Source of the DNA: Lachnospiraceae bacterium
GTDB lineage: Bacteria; Bacillota; Clostridia; Lachnospirales; Lachnospiraceae
Direction of reading: 5' to 3'
Length of the DNA: 34,062 bases
Assembly (NCBI GenBank): GCA_017457865.1
Contig: JAFTGN010000050.1
Coordinates: 1 to 34,062, forward strand
The notes below the pieces were generated by a model. It had not been told where the DNA came from and did not search any database. It saw only the letters and a list, made by a program, of their open reading frames with translations. A program made the translations under genes and the position numbers. Positions 1 through 9,284 of the stretch are shown here, piece after piece; the stretch's first letter is position 1, and each line of letters starts with the position of its first letter.

Positions 1-330
1 GGATCATTCCGACAGAGTGCTGATGTTACCAATTGATGACAGTCAACAGTAATGAGGCAGAGGAGTAGGATCGATAGATGTGTACAGAGAAGGGGTCATG
101 TGCTGAGAGGCTCCACACGGACAGGATTTGAAGGTAGCTGCTGAACTGAATTTCCGAACGGAACGCAGAGTTGTATGTTCTTATTAAGAGATTCCGGTTA
201 GTCCCCGTTATCGGTCACAAGGGAATCGGAGCATAGAAGTATAGCAGAATATCAGGCTCCCGTTCTAAAATGAAGGTGGTACCGTGCATTGATGCGCCCT
301 TTATGGATTTGTTCCATAAAGGGCTTTTTT
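1..330 (+). promoter_or_regulatory. T-box leader of valS (5' end cut by window)
   Basis: This is an untranslated leader that senses uncharged tRNA-Val and controls valS. The conserved T-box sequence AAGGTGGTACCGTG lies at 273-286 and is followed directly by an intrinsic terminator. The stem I region (about 50-145) has the AGTA bulge motif near 80 and a 3' strand reading GAAgGTAgc. GTA at 134-136 is a valine codon in the position expected for the specifier, and the thrS leader in this window has the same GAAg-codon layout with a Thr codon. The CCGTTATC block between stems II and III is at 207-214. Any promoter lies outside the window. Confidence 0.9.
296..330 (+). terminator. T-box attenuator terminator upstream of valS
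   Basis: A perfect 12-bp stem (296-307 with 313-324) with a 5-nt loop is followed by six T. It overlaps the 3' side of the T-box antiterminator sequence, so the two structures should be mutually exclusive: uncharged tRNA-Val favours the antiterminator and read-through into valS. Confidence 0.92.
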
Positions 331-436
331 GTGTAATAGGAATTTCCGATCATACAAAAAGTGTTCTGAACGAGATGAAAATCTAAGGAGTGTAATTGAT
401 GCCGTCACCTTGTCAAACAAAATCAGGAGGGTAAAG

Positions 437-3079
437 ATGAAAGAACTGGAAAAAACCTATAGTCCGGCGGACATTGAAGACAGATTGTATGAGAAGTGGC
501 TGGAAAAGAAATATTTTCATGCAGAAGTAGACAGAAGCAAGAAGCCATTTACCATTGTGATGCCTCCGCCAAATGTAACAGGTCAGCTGCATATGGGTCA
601 TGCACTGGACAATACCATGCAGGATATTCTGTGTCGTTATAAGAGAATGCAGGGATACAATGTGCTTTGGCAGCCCGGTACAGACCATGCGGCCATTGCA
701 ACGGAAGTCAAGGTCATTGATAAGCTGAAAAAAGAAGGCATTGACAAAAATGACATTGGCAGAGAGAAATTTTTAGAGCATGCATGGGAGTGGAAGAGAG
801 AGTACGGCGGACGGATCATCAACCAGTTAAAGAAGCTGGGTTCTTCCGCAGACTGGGACAGAGAGCGGTTTACCATGGATGAAGGCTGTTCCAAGGCAGT
901 AGAGGAAGTGTTCATTCGTCTGTATGAAAAAGGCTGGATTTACAAAGGTTCCCGTATCGTCAACTGGTGTCCGGTTTGTAAGACCTCCATTTCTGATGCA
1001 GAGGTAGAGCATACCGAGCAGGCAGGCCATTTCTGGCACATCAAGTACCCCATTGTAGGAGAGGAAGGCAGATTTGTAGAGATCGCCACCACCAGACCGG
1101 AAACCATGTTAGGGGATACTGCGGTAGCTGTGAATCCGGAAGATGAACGGTATCAGGACATCATTGGCAAGATGCTGCTTCTTCCCCTTGTGAACAAAGA
1201 GATTCCGGTGATTGCAGACCCATATGTAGACAAGGAGTTTGGAACCGGTTGTGTGAAGATCACACCGGCACACGACCCCAACGACTTTGAAGTAGGCAAG
1301 CGTCATGATCTGCCGGAAATCAACATCATGAACGATGATGCCACCATCAACAACTTGGGTGGCAAGTATGCAGGCATGGATCGTTATGAAGCCAGAAAGC
1401 AGATCGTGGCAGATCTGGATGCACTGGGATTGCTGGTGAAGATTGAAGATCATGTACACAATGTAGGAACCCATGACCGTTGTAAGACCACCATCGAGCC
1501 ACTGATCAAGCAGCAGTGGTTTGTGAAGATGGATGAGATGATCAAACCGGCGGTAGAGGCAGTGAAGACCGGCGAGATCAGGCTGCTGCCGGAGCGTATG
1601 GACCGTACCTATTTTAACTGGACAGACAACATTCGTGACTGGTGTATTTCCAGACAGCTGTGGTGGGGACATCGGATTCCGGCATACTACTGTCAGGATT
1701 GCGGGGAAATGGTGGTATCCAGAGAAGCAGTATGCACTTGTCCAAAGTGTGGTTCTGCCCATATGGAACAGGATCCGGACACATTAGATACCTGGTTTTC
1801 TTCTGCTTTGTGGCCATTCTCCACATTGGGCTGGCCGGATCAGACAGAAGATCTGGATTATTTCTATCCTACAGATGTATTGGTAACCGGTTATGATATC
1901 ATCTTCTTCTGGGTGATTCGTATGATCTTCTCCGGTTATGAGCAGACCGGCAAGGCACCGTTCCATACGGTATTGTTCCACGGTTTGGTGAGAGATTCTC
2001 TTGGCCGGAAGATGAGTAAGTCACTGGGCAACGGCATCGATCCTTTGGAAGTCATTGACAAGTATGGTGCAGATGCCCTGCGTCTCACCCTGATCACCGG
2101 TAATGCACCGGGCAATGACATGCGTTTCTACTGGGAGAGAGTAGAAGCATCCCGTAATTTTGCAAACAAGCTGTGGAATGCATCCCGTTTCATTATGATG
2201 AATATAGAAAAGGCATCTACAGACGGGGTTTCTCTGTCAGATCTGACTGATGCGGATAAGTGGATTCTGTCTAAGGCAAACAAGCTGGCAAAAGAAGTGA
2301 CAGAGAACATGGGTAAGTATGAGATGGGCATTGCCGTACAAAAGGTATATGATTTTGTATGGGAAGAGTTCTGTGACTGGTATATTGAGATGGTGAAGCC
2401 CCGTCTGTGGAATGCAGAGGACAAGACACAGGCTGCCGCCATCTGGACATTGAAGACGGTTCTGATTCAGTCTTTGGAGTTACTGCATCCATTCATTCCA
2501 TTTGTCACAGAAGAAATCTTCTGTAACTTACAGGAGGAAGAAGAATCCATTATGATTGCTTCCTGGCCAGAGTATCAGGAGGCATGGAATTTTGCAGAGG
2601 AAGAAACTGCAGTAGAATTGATCAAAGAGGCTGTCCGCAGCATTCGTGCGGTTCGTCTGTCTATGAATGTACCGCCAAGCAGAAAGGCAACCATCTATGT
2701 AGTCAGCGAAAAAGAAGCAGTGCGCAGCATCTTTGAGAATTCCAAAGTATTCTTCGCCCAGCTTGGTTCTGCCAGTGAAGTATTGGTACAGGCAGACAAG
2801 AGCGGCATCAGCGAAGATGCAGTATCTGCTGTGACTGCAGATGCAGTGTTGTATATGCCTTTGGCAGAGCTGGTGGACATTGCCAAGGAGATTGAGCGGC
2901 TGGAGAAAGAAGAAGCAAAATTGCAGAAAGAGCTGGCTCGTTCTAAGGGCATGCTGAGCAATGAAAAGTTTATCAGCAAGGCACCGGAAGCAAAGATCGC
3001 AGAGGAGAAAGAAAAGCTGGCAAAATATGAAGCAACCATGGCTCAGGTACAGGAGCGTCTGGCAGCATTGAGAAAATAA
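437..3079 (+). CDS. valS: Valyl-tRNA synthetase
   Basis: Charges tRNA-Val with valine in the cytoplasm. It is a class I synthetase of 880 aa, the usual ValRS length. The HIGH motif is HMGH at residues 52-55 in the context [13 protein letters not shown], and KMSKS is at 525-529. The CP1 editing domain lies between them, with [13 protein letters not shown] characteristic of Val/Ile/Leu enzymes. An anticodon-binding helical domain follows, and the last 65 or so residues are a Lys/Glu-rich coiled coil, which distinguishes ValRS from IleRS. The start is ATG 437 because AGGAGG at 425-430 lies 6 nt upstream; the frame is open further back to 329, but that part is T-box leader. Expression is controlled by the T-box leader just upstream. 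Confidence 0.97.
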   Translation: MKELEKTYSPADIEDRLYEKWLEKKYFHAEVDRSKKPFTIVMPPPNVTGQLHMGHALDNTMQDILCRYKRMQGYNVLWQPGTDHAAIATEVKVIDKLKKEGIDKNDIGREKFLEHAWEWKREYGGRIINQLKKLGSSADWDRERFTMDEGCSKAVEEVFIRLYEKGWIYKGSRIVNWCPVCKTSISDAEVEHTEQAGHFWHIKYPIVGEEGRFVEIATTRPETMLGDTAVAVNPEDERYQDIIGKMLLLPLVNKEIPVIADPYVDKEFGTGCVKITPAHDPNDFEVGKRHDLPEINIMNDDATINNLGGKYAGMDRYEARKQIVADLDALGLLVKIEDHVHNVGTHDRCKTTIEPLIKQQWFVKMDEMIKPAVEAVKTGEIRLLPERMDRTYFNWTDNIRDWCISRQLWWGHRIPAYYCQDCGEMVVSREAVCTCPKCGSAHMEQDPDTLDTWFSSALWPFSTLGWPDQTEDLDYFYPTDVLVTGYDIIFFWVIRMIFSGYEQTGKAPFHTVLFHGLVRDSLGRKMSKSLGNGIDPLEVIDKYGADALRLTLITGNAPGNDMRFYWERVEASRNFANKLWNASRFIMMNIEKASTDGVSLSDLTDADKWILSKANKLAKEVTENMGKYEMGIAVQKVYDFVWEEFCDWYIEMVKPRLWNAEDKTQAAAIWTLKTVLIQSLELLHPFIPFVTEEIFCNLQEEEESIMIASWPEYQEAWNFAEEETAVELIKEAVRSIRAVRLSMNVPPSRKATIYVVSEKEAVRSIFENSKVFFAQLGSASEVLVQADKSGISEDAVSAVTADAVLYMPLAELVDIAKEIERLEKEEAKLQKELARSKGMLSNEKFISKAPEAKIAEEKEKLAKYEATMAQVQERLAALRK

Positions 3080-3092
3080 GTCGAGGAAATGT

Positions 3093-3125
3093 CTGTTCAT
3101 CAAAGAAAAGATCCTTGGTGAACAG
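3093..3125 (+). other. Hairpin between valS and the ATP-grasp gene
   Basis: An 11-bp imperfect stem (3093-3103 with 3115-3125) follows the valS stop. There is no T tract after it, so it is a weak terminator at best or an mRNA stability or processing structure. Confidence 0.35.
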
Positions 3126-3217
3126 GCATTCTTCATATCGATGAATGGTGATGGATTGGAACCGGGGCAGAATACATGGGTTGTCTGTTGTGGCAGATGG
3201 CAGAAAGGGAGTATGAA

Positions 3218-4156
3218 GTGGAAAATAAAAAGACCAATTTTTACAGTTTGATTCATGAGATTTGCAGGGAGCGGGGCATTGCATGTCTGGATTATGCAGA
3301 TGGATGGGCCTTTGAATTGTCAAGAGGGGAGAAAAGCAATTTCATTTTCGGCTATCAGTTTGGCTTAAATCTGTCCTCTGTACAGCAACTGTGCAATGAC
3401 AAAGGCGCCGCAAGTGAAGCATTGGAGATCCACGGCATTCCCCATGTCCATCACATTGCCTACATGTGTCCCCCCATGCAGAAGTTTGTAGGAGGAGACG
3501 GCTGTTTTCAGGAACTTCTGGATGTGTTTGCACAGGAGGGGCGGAATCTGGTGGTGAAGGACAACGAAGGCACCGGCGGAAATCTGGTCTTTCATGTCAC
3601 TTCCCGAAAGGCGCTGGAGCAGGCAGCGTTTGCCATCTTTTCCTCTTGCCGTTCCATTGCTTTGTGTCCATATTATGACATCTTGCAGGAATACAGAGTG
3701 GTGATCTTAGACGGTGTGGTAAAAGTGATTTTCTCTAAGATCCGCCAGAGCCTGAAAGGAGATGGAGTGTCTACTCTTCGGCAGTTGTATGCCGGGTATC
3801 TGTTATCCGGTGGAAAGGCAGAGGATGCTATACCGGAAAGCCGTATGAATCAGGTATTGGCAAAAGGAGAATACTATTATCTGAACTGGAAGCATAATCT
3901 GGGACAGGGGGCAGGAGCGGTTCTGTTTACACAGGAGGAAGTACCGGAAGTGACAGAACTGGCACTACGGACAGCAAAAGCACTGTATGTGCGGTTTGGC
4001 TCATTTGATGTAATTCGAACTGCTGATGGCATTCGGATACTGGAAGTCAATACCGGTGTGATGATGGAAAATCTGGCAGGCATGAGTCAGGAAAACTATG
4101 CACTGGTCAAGTCGGTATATGGGGAAGCCATTGAGAAGATGTTGGCATCTGTTTAG
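3218..4156 (+). CDS. ATP-grasp family ligase, substrate unknown
   Basis: Protein of 312 aa with an ATP-grasp fold of the RimK / cyanophycin synthetase / glutathione synthetase type. Visible elements are the nucleotide-binding glycine loop KDNEGTGG (114-121), EYR (158-160) in the central strand, and the Mg-binding set D264, E276 and N278 (ILEVNTG). Such enzymes ligate a carboxylate to an amine or thiol via an acyl phosphate; the partner cannot be read from the sequence. GTG 3218 is chosen as start because AAAGGGAG lies at 3204-3211; ATG 3176 and ATG 3197 in the same frame have no comparable ribosome binding site. The gene follows valS by 138 nt and precedes the thrS leader, so read-through from valS is plausible. 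No peptide substrate gene is seen next to it. Confidence 0.75.
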   Translation: MENKKTNFYSLIHEICRERGIACLDYADGWAFELSRGEKSNFIFGYQFGLNLSSVQQLCNDKGAASEALEIHGIPHVHHIAYMCPPMQKFVGGDGCFQELLDVFAQEGRNLVVKDNEGTGGNLVFHVTSRKALEQAAFAIFSSCRSIALCPYYDILQEYRVVILDGVVKVIFSKIRQSLKGDGVSTLRQLYAGYLLSGGKAEDAIPESRMNQVLAKGEYYYLNWKHNLGQGAGAVLFTQEEVPEVTELALRTAKALYVRFGSFDVIRTADGIRILEVNTGVMMENLAGMSQENYALVKSVYGEAIEKMLASV

Positions 4157-4221
4157 GTGTCACCCTGACTGGGAAGTTGCGGAACGGATACAGATGGTGA
4201 AGTGTGGGTGAAATTTCCCGG

Positions 4222-4249
4222 TTGACTTTTGAAAAAGCTGTGTTATACT
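4222..4249 (+). promoter_or_regulatory. Sigma-A promoter of the thrS leader
   Basis: TTGACT (4222-4227), 16-nt spacer, TATACT (4244-4249). It lies immediately upstream of the T-box leader, with a start site expected near 4256. Confidence 0.75.
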
Positions 4250-4255
4250 AAAGAC

Positions 4256-4562
4256 AGTTGATTTTGACAAAGCGTTGAAGAGAAGAGTAGCTGTTTGGGA
4301 ATGGACAGAGAAAGGTACGGGATGCTGAGAGTACCTGACAGGAACAGACAGGGAAGACCACCTCTGAGCTGCCCCAATCCGGCACGGCCGACACCGTTAT
4401 CGTCATAAGAGTGGTTTTGTGGCTTTTTGATTCAGACAGACAGGCAGTGGCTTGTTTGGTTCTGATGAGAAGGTGGCAGAACAATCAGGGTGGAACCGCG
4501 AGTTGCAATGATTCGTCCCTCTTTCTGTTGTACATGAGATACGACAGAAAGAGGGATTTTTT
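4256..4562 (+). promoter_or_regulatory. T-box leader of thrS
   Basis: This leader RNA senses uncharged tRNA-Thr. The T-box sequence AGGGTGGAACCGCG is at 4487-4500 and the terminator follows. Stem I spans about 4270-4375 and contains the AGTA motif (4286-4289) and GATGCTGAGAG. The likely specifier is ACC (Thr) at 4357-4359 in GAAgACCa, mirroring GAAgGTA in the valS leader. The ACCGTTATCGTC block that precedes stem III is at 4393-4404. Start codon and leader end are separated by 125 nt. Confidence 0.92.
4516..4562 (+). terminator. T-box attenuator terminator upstream of thrS
   Basis: Stem of about 12 bp (TCCCTCTTTCTG at 4516-4527 with CAGAAAGAGGGA at 4545-4556) followed by six T (4557-4562). 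Confidence 0.92.
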
Positions 4563-4687
4563 GTGTAATAGAACTTTCCTGTCACACAAAAGAGTGCTGC
4601 GCAGTTTGGACAATGTGCGTCAAAAATTCAGCCGTCAAAGGCAGAATCCGAATGAAACAGTGTTCGGAAGAAATGGAGGAATGAATC

Positions 4688-6640
4688 ATGAAGATTACAT
4701 TAAAAGATGGTTCAGTGAAAGAGTTTGCAGAAGCAATGTCTGCTTATGAGATTGCAAGATCCATCAGTGAAGGTCTGGCACGCAATGCATGTGCGGCAGA
4801 GGTGAATGGAAAGGTAGTGGATTTGAGAACAGTCATCGAAGAGGACAGTGAGTTGAACATTTTGACCACTGCTGATCCGGCTGGTCTGGCTGCATACCGC
4901 CACACGACATCTCATGTACTGGCAGAGGCAGTGAAAAATCTGTTCCCGGAAGCAAAACTGGCCATCGGTCCTTCTATTGATACCGGGTATTACTATGATT
5001 TTGAAGCGGCACCATTTTCCAGAGAAGACCTGGATAAGATTGAAGCAGAGATGAAGAAGATCATCAAAAAGGGTGCGAAGCTGGAGAAATTTACTCTGCC
5101 AAGAGAAGAAGCCATCAAATTTATGGAAGAAAAAGGGGAACCATATAAGGTAGAATTGATTCAGGATCTGCCGGAAGATGCGGTCATTTCCTTCTATAGC
5201 CAGGGAGATTTTGTGGATCTCTGTGCAGGTCCCCACCTGATGAGTACCAAGCAGATCAAGGCATTTAAGCTGATTTCTTCTTCCGGTGCATATTGGAGAG
5301 GCAGTGAGAAAAATGCCATGTTGCAGAGAATTTATGGAACTGCTTTTGCAAAGAAAGATGAGTTAGAGGAATATCTGGAGTATTTGGCAAATATCAAAAA
5401 TCGTGACCATAATAAGTTAGGTCGCGAGATGGAGTTGTTCACTACAGTCGATGTAATTGGACAGGGACTTCCATTGTTTATGCCAAAGGGCACCAAGATC
5501 ATCCAGACATTGCAGAGATGGATTGAGGATGAAGAAGAGCGCAGAGGATACATGCGTACCAAGACACCGTTGATGGCAAAAAGTGATTTGTATGTGATTT
5601 CTGACCACTGGAATCATTACAAAGAAGGTATGTTTGTTTTGGGAGATGAAGAGAAGGATGATGAAGTATTTGCACTGCGTCCCATGACATGTCCGTTCCA
5701 GTATTATGTATTTAAGGCGGGACAGCATTCTTATCGTGATATGCCATGTCGTTACGGTGAGACATCCACACTGTTCCGGAATGAGGATTCCGGTGAGATG
5801 CATGGTCTGACCAGAGTTCGCCAGTTTACTATTTCTGAGGGACATCTGATTTTGATGCCGGAGCAGGTGAAGGAAGAATTTAAGGGTTGTGTAGACCTGA
5901 TGAAATACTGCCTGACTACACTGGGATTGGAAGAGGATGTGACCTACCGTTTGTCTAAGTGGGATCCCAACAATGCAGATCACTACCTGGGAGATGCAGA
6001 AAGCTGGGAATATGTGCAGAACGTGATGAGAGAGATTCTGGACGAGATCGGCATCCAGTATACAGAGGCAGAAGGCGAAGCTGCGTTCTATGGTCCGAAG
6101 TTAGATGTACAGGCAAAGAATGTATACGGAAAAGAAGATACCATGATCACCATTCAGCTGGATATGTTCCTGGCCGAGCGGTTTGATATGTATTATATCG
6201 ACAAGAATGGCGAAAAGAAGCGTCCGTATATCATCCACAGAACTTCCATCGGCTGTTATGAGCGTACACTGGCATGGATGATCGAGAAGCATGCGGGCAA
6301 GTTCCCTACATGGCTGTGTCCGGAGCAGGTTCGTGTACTGCCAATCTCTGATAAGTATATCGACTACGCCCAGAAGGTAGCAGCAGAATTGACTGCCAAT
6401 GGCATCTTAAATACAGTAGATGGACGTTCCGAGAAGATTGGTTACAAGATTCGTGAGGCGCGTTTGCAGAAGATTCCATATATGCTGGTAGTGGGACAGA
6501 AAGAGGAAGAAGAAAACACCGTATCTGTTCGTAGTCGTTTTGCAGGAGATGAAGGCCAGAAGTCTCTTGGTGAGTTTGTAGATGCCATCTGTAAGGAAAT
6601 TCGCACCAAAGAGTTCCGTAAGGAAGTAGAAGCAGAATGA
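4688..6640 (+). CDS. thrS: Threonyl-tRNA synthetase
   Basis: Charges tRNA-Thr; class II synthetase of 650 aa. Domains in order: TGS (about 1-62), N2 editing domain with HTTSH and CAGPH (metal-type deacylase motifs), the class II catalytic core, and an anticodon-binding domain from about 545. The catalytic zinc ligands are recognisable as C335 (RPMTCPFQ), H386 (ISEGH) and H517 (IIHRTS), matching C334/H385/H511 of the E. coli enzyme. The local sequences differ from the common MNCPGH and FTQDDAH forms, so this is a divergent clostridial type of ThrRS. ATG 4688 is preceded by GGAGGA at 4676-4681. Expression is controlled by the T-box leader. Confidence 0.96.
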   Translation: MKITLKDGSVKEFAEAMSAYEIARSISEGLARNACAAEVNGKVVDLRTVIEEDSELNILTTADPAGLAAYRHTTSHVLAEAVKNLFPEAKLAIGPSIDTGYYYDFEAAPFSREDLDKIEAEMKKIIKKGAKLEKFTLPREEAIKFMEEKGEPYKVELIQDLPEDAVISFYSQGDFVDLCAGPHLMSTKQIKAFKLISSSGAYWRGSEKNAMLQRIYGTAFAKKDELEEYLEYLANIKNRDHNKLGREMELFTTVDVIGQGLPLFMPKGTKIIQTLQRWIEDEEERRGYMRTKTPLMAKSDLYVISDHWNHYKEGMFVLGDEEKDDEVFALRPMTCPFQYYVFKAGQHSYRDMPCRYGETSTLFRNEDSGEMHGLTRVRQFTISEGHLILMPEQVKEEFKGCVDLMKYCLTTLGLEEDVTYRLSKWDPNNADHYLGDAESWEYVQNVMREILDEIGIQYTEAEGEAAFYGPKLDVQAKNVYGKEDTMITIQLDMFLAERFDMYYIDKNGEKKRPYIIHRTSIGCYERTLAWMIEKHAGKFPTWLCPEQVRVLPISDKYIDYAQKVAAELTANGILNTVDGRSEKIGYKIREARLQKIPYMLVVGQKEEEENTVSVRSRFAGDEGQKSLGEFVDAICKEIRTKEFRKEVEAE

Positions 6641-6678
6641 TTGAAATCATTGTGAAATAGAAAAAGTAATTTGGATGA

Positions 6679-6725
6679 TACAAGCCGCCCAGTCTGTGAA
6701 ATAAACAGTGCTGTGGCGGCTTGTA
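6679..6725. terminator. Hairpin between convergent thrS and DUF1540 genes
   Basis: Perfect 11-bp inverted repeat, TACAAGCCGCC (6679-6689) with GGCGGCTTGTA (6715-6725). It sits between two converging genes, so a bidirectional terminator is the natural reading, but neither side has a strong T tract. Confidence 0.5.
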
Positions 6726-6765
6726 GACTGTACGAGAGAATTAGGATTAAAATGAATGGCTTCTG

Positions 6766-7080
6766 TTATCTTTTCTGGAAAGTAGCACACTCAGTTTTTT
6801 CAGTGGTGTGTGCGGATGGACCGTGGATGTCAATGCGATTGGCATGACAGACTAAGTCCTGGTTGTAAACACAGTTGGTGGCATCGCAGCGAACCTCAAG
6901 GTTACTGGAAGGGGTATCCTCCATGTTACAGAATGCACCATTGCGGCGTTCGTCAAAGCTGCCACAGCAGGTATCGTCCCGTTCCTCGGCATTGCGGCCT
7001 TCTACCTGGATTTCGCCCTTACAGCAGTAGTTGTCGGCATTGTGAATACAATGTTTTGCAGTACATTTTAATTCAGTCAT
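6766..7080 (-). CDS. DUF1540 domain protein, Cys-rich
   Basis: Protein of 104 aa with two copies of the DUF1540 motif: C-x4-C-x2-N-x4-C near the N-terminus (LKCTAKHCIHNADNYCCKG) and again in the second half (RCDATNCVYNQDLVCHANR), separated by a linker with further Cys (DDTCCGSF). The spacing suggests metal binding. The family is widespread in sporulating and gut Clostridia and its function is not established. The start is ATG at 7080 on the minus strand, with GGAGG (complement of 7085-7089) just upstream. The frame opens 17 codons earlier without a ribosome binding site. It is transcribed towards thrS and appears monocistronic. Confidence 0.85.
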   Translation of the reverse strand: MTELKCTAKHCIHNADNYCCKGEIQVEGRNAEERDDTCCGSFDERRNGAFCNMEDTPSSNLEVRCDATNCVYNQDLVCHANRIDIHGPSAHTTEKTECATFQKR

Positions 7081-7235
7081 AATAACCTCCATATCTGAAG
7101 CGTTTTTGGTGTCAATGTAGTATAAATGCATTGAAACGCTTCGGCAAAACTCGTCCGTATTTCAGGACTCTGGATTACAAAATCAGTATGAGCCAATAAG
7201 GAACGTTTTATACACATTTCTTTGAAAAATAATAC

Positions 7236-7264
7236 TTGCAATCGGTGTAGAAATATGGTATAAA
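7236..7264 (+). promoter_or_regulatory. Sigma-A promoter of rplS
   Basis: TTGCAA (7236-7241), 17-nt spacer, TATAAA (7259-7264). This gives a leader of about 100 nt before rplS, a place where L19 autoregulatory leader RNAs are known in Firmicutes; I could not confirm that fold by eye. Confidence 0.8.
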
Positions 7265-7370
7265 TGTAATGTTGTGAAAAAAGAGATGGTCCGCTGGTAC
7301 GTAAGAGTTATCACCACAGGAGTGATAGAATCAGTATTAAGAACATCCAGATATGAAGGAGGCAATCACA

Positions 7371-7718
7371 ATGAACGAGATTATCAAGAGTATTGAAGCT
7401 GCTCAGCTGAAGGAAAATGTAGACCAGTTTAACGTAGGTGATACTGTAAAGGTTTACGCAAAGATCAAAGAGGGTAACCGTGAGAGAATTCAGGTTTTCG
7501 AGGGTACTGTATTAAAGAGACAGAACGGCGGCGTTCGTGAGACTTTCACAGTAAGAAAGACTTCTAACGGTGTTGGCGTAGAAAAGACCTGGCCGGTACA
7601 TTCTCCACATGTAGAGAAGATTGAAGTGGTACGCAGAGGTAAGGTAAGACGTGCGAAGCTGAACTACTTAAGACAGAGAGTAGGTAAGGCTGCTAAGGTT
7701 AAGGAAGTAATCAAATAA
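7371..7718 (+). CDS. rplS: 50S ribosomal protein L19
   Basis: L19 of 115 aa, the standard length, located at the 30S-50S interface of the ribosome. Signature sequences include [56 protein letters not shown] and [17 protein letters not shown] 7371 is preceded by AAGGAGG (7355-7361). It has its own promoter and its own terminator, so it is probably transcribed alone. In many Firmicutes rplS is followed by lepB, rbgA (ylqF) and rnhB; here lepB is missing and a flavodiiron gene stands in that place. Confidence 0.98.
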   Translation: MNEIIKSIEAAQLKENVDQFNVGDTVKVYAKIKEGNRERIQVFEGTVLKRQNGGVRETFTVRKTSNGVGVEKTWPVHSPHVEKIEVVRRGKVRRAKLNYLRQRVGKAAKVKEVIK

Positions 7719-7755
7719 GAATCATATTCCAAAAGAATTCCTTATAAAAGAGAAG

Positions 7756-7790
7756 TGCAGGTATGGCAAGATGCTGTACCTGCATTTTTT
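7756..7790 (+). terminator. rplS terminator
   Basis: Perfect 8-bp stem TGCAGGTA (7756-7763) with TACCTGCA (7777-7784), 13-nt loop, then six T. Confidence 0.9.
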
Positions 7791-7900
7791 ATGTCCCAGG
7801 AAAAGCCTATGACGCAAAAACTCTTTGTATATGAAGCGTATACGATTCAAAAATAAATTTAAATATAACATGGAGCAAAAAAAGAATTTACATAATATGA

Positions 7901-7929
7901 TTGACATAAAATTGAAAATGTGGTAAAAT
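7901..7929 (+). promoter_or_regulatory. Sigma-A promoter of the flavodiiron-rbgA-rnhB operon
   Basis: TTGACA (7901-7906), 17-nt spacer, TAAAAT (7924-7929). A perfect -35 box with correct spacing, 180 nt upstream of the flavodiiron start. The leader contains a small near-palindrome (CCTTGCAA 7944-7951 with TTGCAGGG 7966-7973). Confidence 0.8.
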
Positions 7930-8024
7930 AGAATCATTCAAGCAACCTTGCAATAGTTGGCCGGATTGCAGGGGGAGCAAATCTGATATGACCTGTGTTT
8001 GTTCTCTGATTGAGAGATTGTTGT

Positions 8025-8052
8025 TTGAAAATTCGTGGAAGTATGGTAGAAT
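8025..8052 (+). promoter_or_regulatory. Possible second promoter before the flavodiiron gene
   Basis: TTGAAA (8025-8030), 16-nt spacer, TAGAAT (8047-8052). A weaker match than the upstream promoter; it could give a short-leader transcript. Confidence 0.4.
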
Positions 8053-8108
8053 ATCCCTATGCAGTAAGAGACTGTCATATAGAAAATAAAGAAACAGGAG
8101 AGAACGCA

Positions 8109-9266
8109 ATGGGTGTAACCGTAACAGAAACAATTCAATATATAGGTGTCAATGACCATCAGATCGACTTATTTGAGGGGCAGTATGACGTGCCAAATGG
8201 CATGGCATATAATTCGTACGTGATTCTGGATGAAAAGATTGCTGTGATGGATACTGTTGACGGCGCATTTACAAAAGAATGGCTGGCAAACTTACAGGGT
8301 GTACTATCAGGCAGAACACCGGATTATCTGGTGGTACAGCATATGGAGCCGGATCATTCTGCCGGAATCACACTGGCCATGGAGACTTATCCGGATATGC
8401 AGATCGTAGCCACTGCAAAGGCATTTACGATGATGAAGCAGTTCTTTGGCACAGATTTTGCAGGACGGCAGATCGTGGCAAAAGAGGGCACTACATTGGA
8501 ACTGGGCAGCCATGTACTGACATTTTTGATGGCACCGATGGTACACTGGCCGGAAGTGATGATGACTTATGATGCAAAGGACAAGGTGTTGTTTTCCGCA
8601 GACGGATTTGGAAAATTTGGCGCATTGGATGTAGAGGAAGACTGGGCGTGTGAAGCACGTCGGTATTATTTTGGTATTGTAGGAAAATACGGCGCACAGG
8701 TACAGGCAGTGCTGAAAAAGGCAGCAGGACTGGAGATCGACATCATCTGTGCCCTCCATGGTCCGATTCTGAAGGAAAATCTGGACTATTATCTGGGACT
8801 GTACCAGACATGGTCTTCCTATACACCGGAAAATGAAGGTGTGTTGGTGGCATACACTTCTGTATATGGTCATACAAAGGCAGCAGCAGAATTGCTGGCA
8901 GAGAAGCTGCGTGAAAAAGGCAGCCCGAAGGTAGTGGCATGCGATCTGGCACGTGAGGATATGGCAGAAGCAGTAGAGGATGCATTCCGTTACAGCAAGC
9001 TGGTACTGGCGACTACCACCTATAATGCAGATATATTCCCGGCTATGAAGGAGTTTATCAATCATCTGACGGAGCGTAATTACCAGAACCGGACAGTGGG
9101 CTTTATAGAAAATGGCTCCTGGGCGCCCACTGCTGCGAAGGGAATGCAGAAGATGTTTGAAAGCAGCAAGAATATCACATTTGCAGAACATACCGTGAAG
9201 ATTCTGTCTGCGTTAAATGAGAGCAGTGAGGCACAGATTGAAGCACTGGCAGCAGAGCTTGCCTGA
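8109..9266 (+). CDS. Class A flavodiiron protein (FprA-type)
   Basis: Protein of 385 aa that reduces O2 (and/or NO) to water (N2O) in the cytoplasm of anaerobes, fed by rubredoxin or a flavoprotein reductase. The N-terminal metallo-beta-lactamase-like domain carries the diiron ligands H78-x-E80-x-D82-H83 (HMEPDH), H146 (MVHWPE), D165 (FSADGF) and H217 (ALHGPI). The C-terminal flavodoxin domain begins near 245 with the FMN phosphate loop TSVYGHTKAAAE (from T250). No rubredoxin domain is fused, so it is class A. ATG 8109 is chosen because the conserved protein begins there and CAGGAG lies just upstream. It is the first gene of the operon and stands where lepB is often found. Confidence 0.92.
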   Translation: MGVTVTETIQYIGVNDHQIDLFEGQYDVPNGMAYNSYVILDEKIAVMDTVDGAFTKEWLANLQGVLSGRTPDYLVVQHMEPDHSAGITLAMETYPDMQIVATAKAFTMMKQFFGTDFAGRQIVAKEGTTLELGSHVLTFLMAPMVHWPEVMMTYDAKDKVLFSADGFGKFGALDVEEDWACEARRYYFGIVGKYGAQVQAVLKKAAGLEIDIICALHGPILKENLDYYLGLYQTWSSYTPENEGVLVAYTSVYGHTKAAAELLAEKLREKGSPKVVACDLAREDMAEAVEDAFRYSKLVLATTTYNADIFPAMKEFINHLTERNYQNRTVGFIENGSWAPTAAKGMQKMFESSKNITFAEHTVKILSALNESSEAQIEALAAELA

Positions 9267-9284
9267 GAAAAACTGGAGGAACAT

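Noticed and set aside
329-436. 36-codon N-terminal extension of valS
   Set aside because: It starts inside the T-box terminator; ATG 437 has a perfect AGGAGG and matches the family start.
2528-3256. Minus-strand open frame of 242 codons over the end of valS
   Set aside because: Shadow of the valS coding strand (Cys/Phe/Leu/His-rich composition typical of antisense frames); no start site.
6810-7082. Plus-strand open frame of 90 codons opposite the DUF1540 gene
   Set aside because: Antisense to a gene with a clear family motif; no ribosome binding site.
8307-9191. Minus-strand open frame of 294 codons over the flavodiiron gene
   Set aside because: Antisense shadow with the same Cys/His-rich composition; the plus-strand gene has all catalytic residues.
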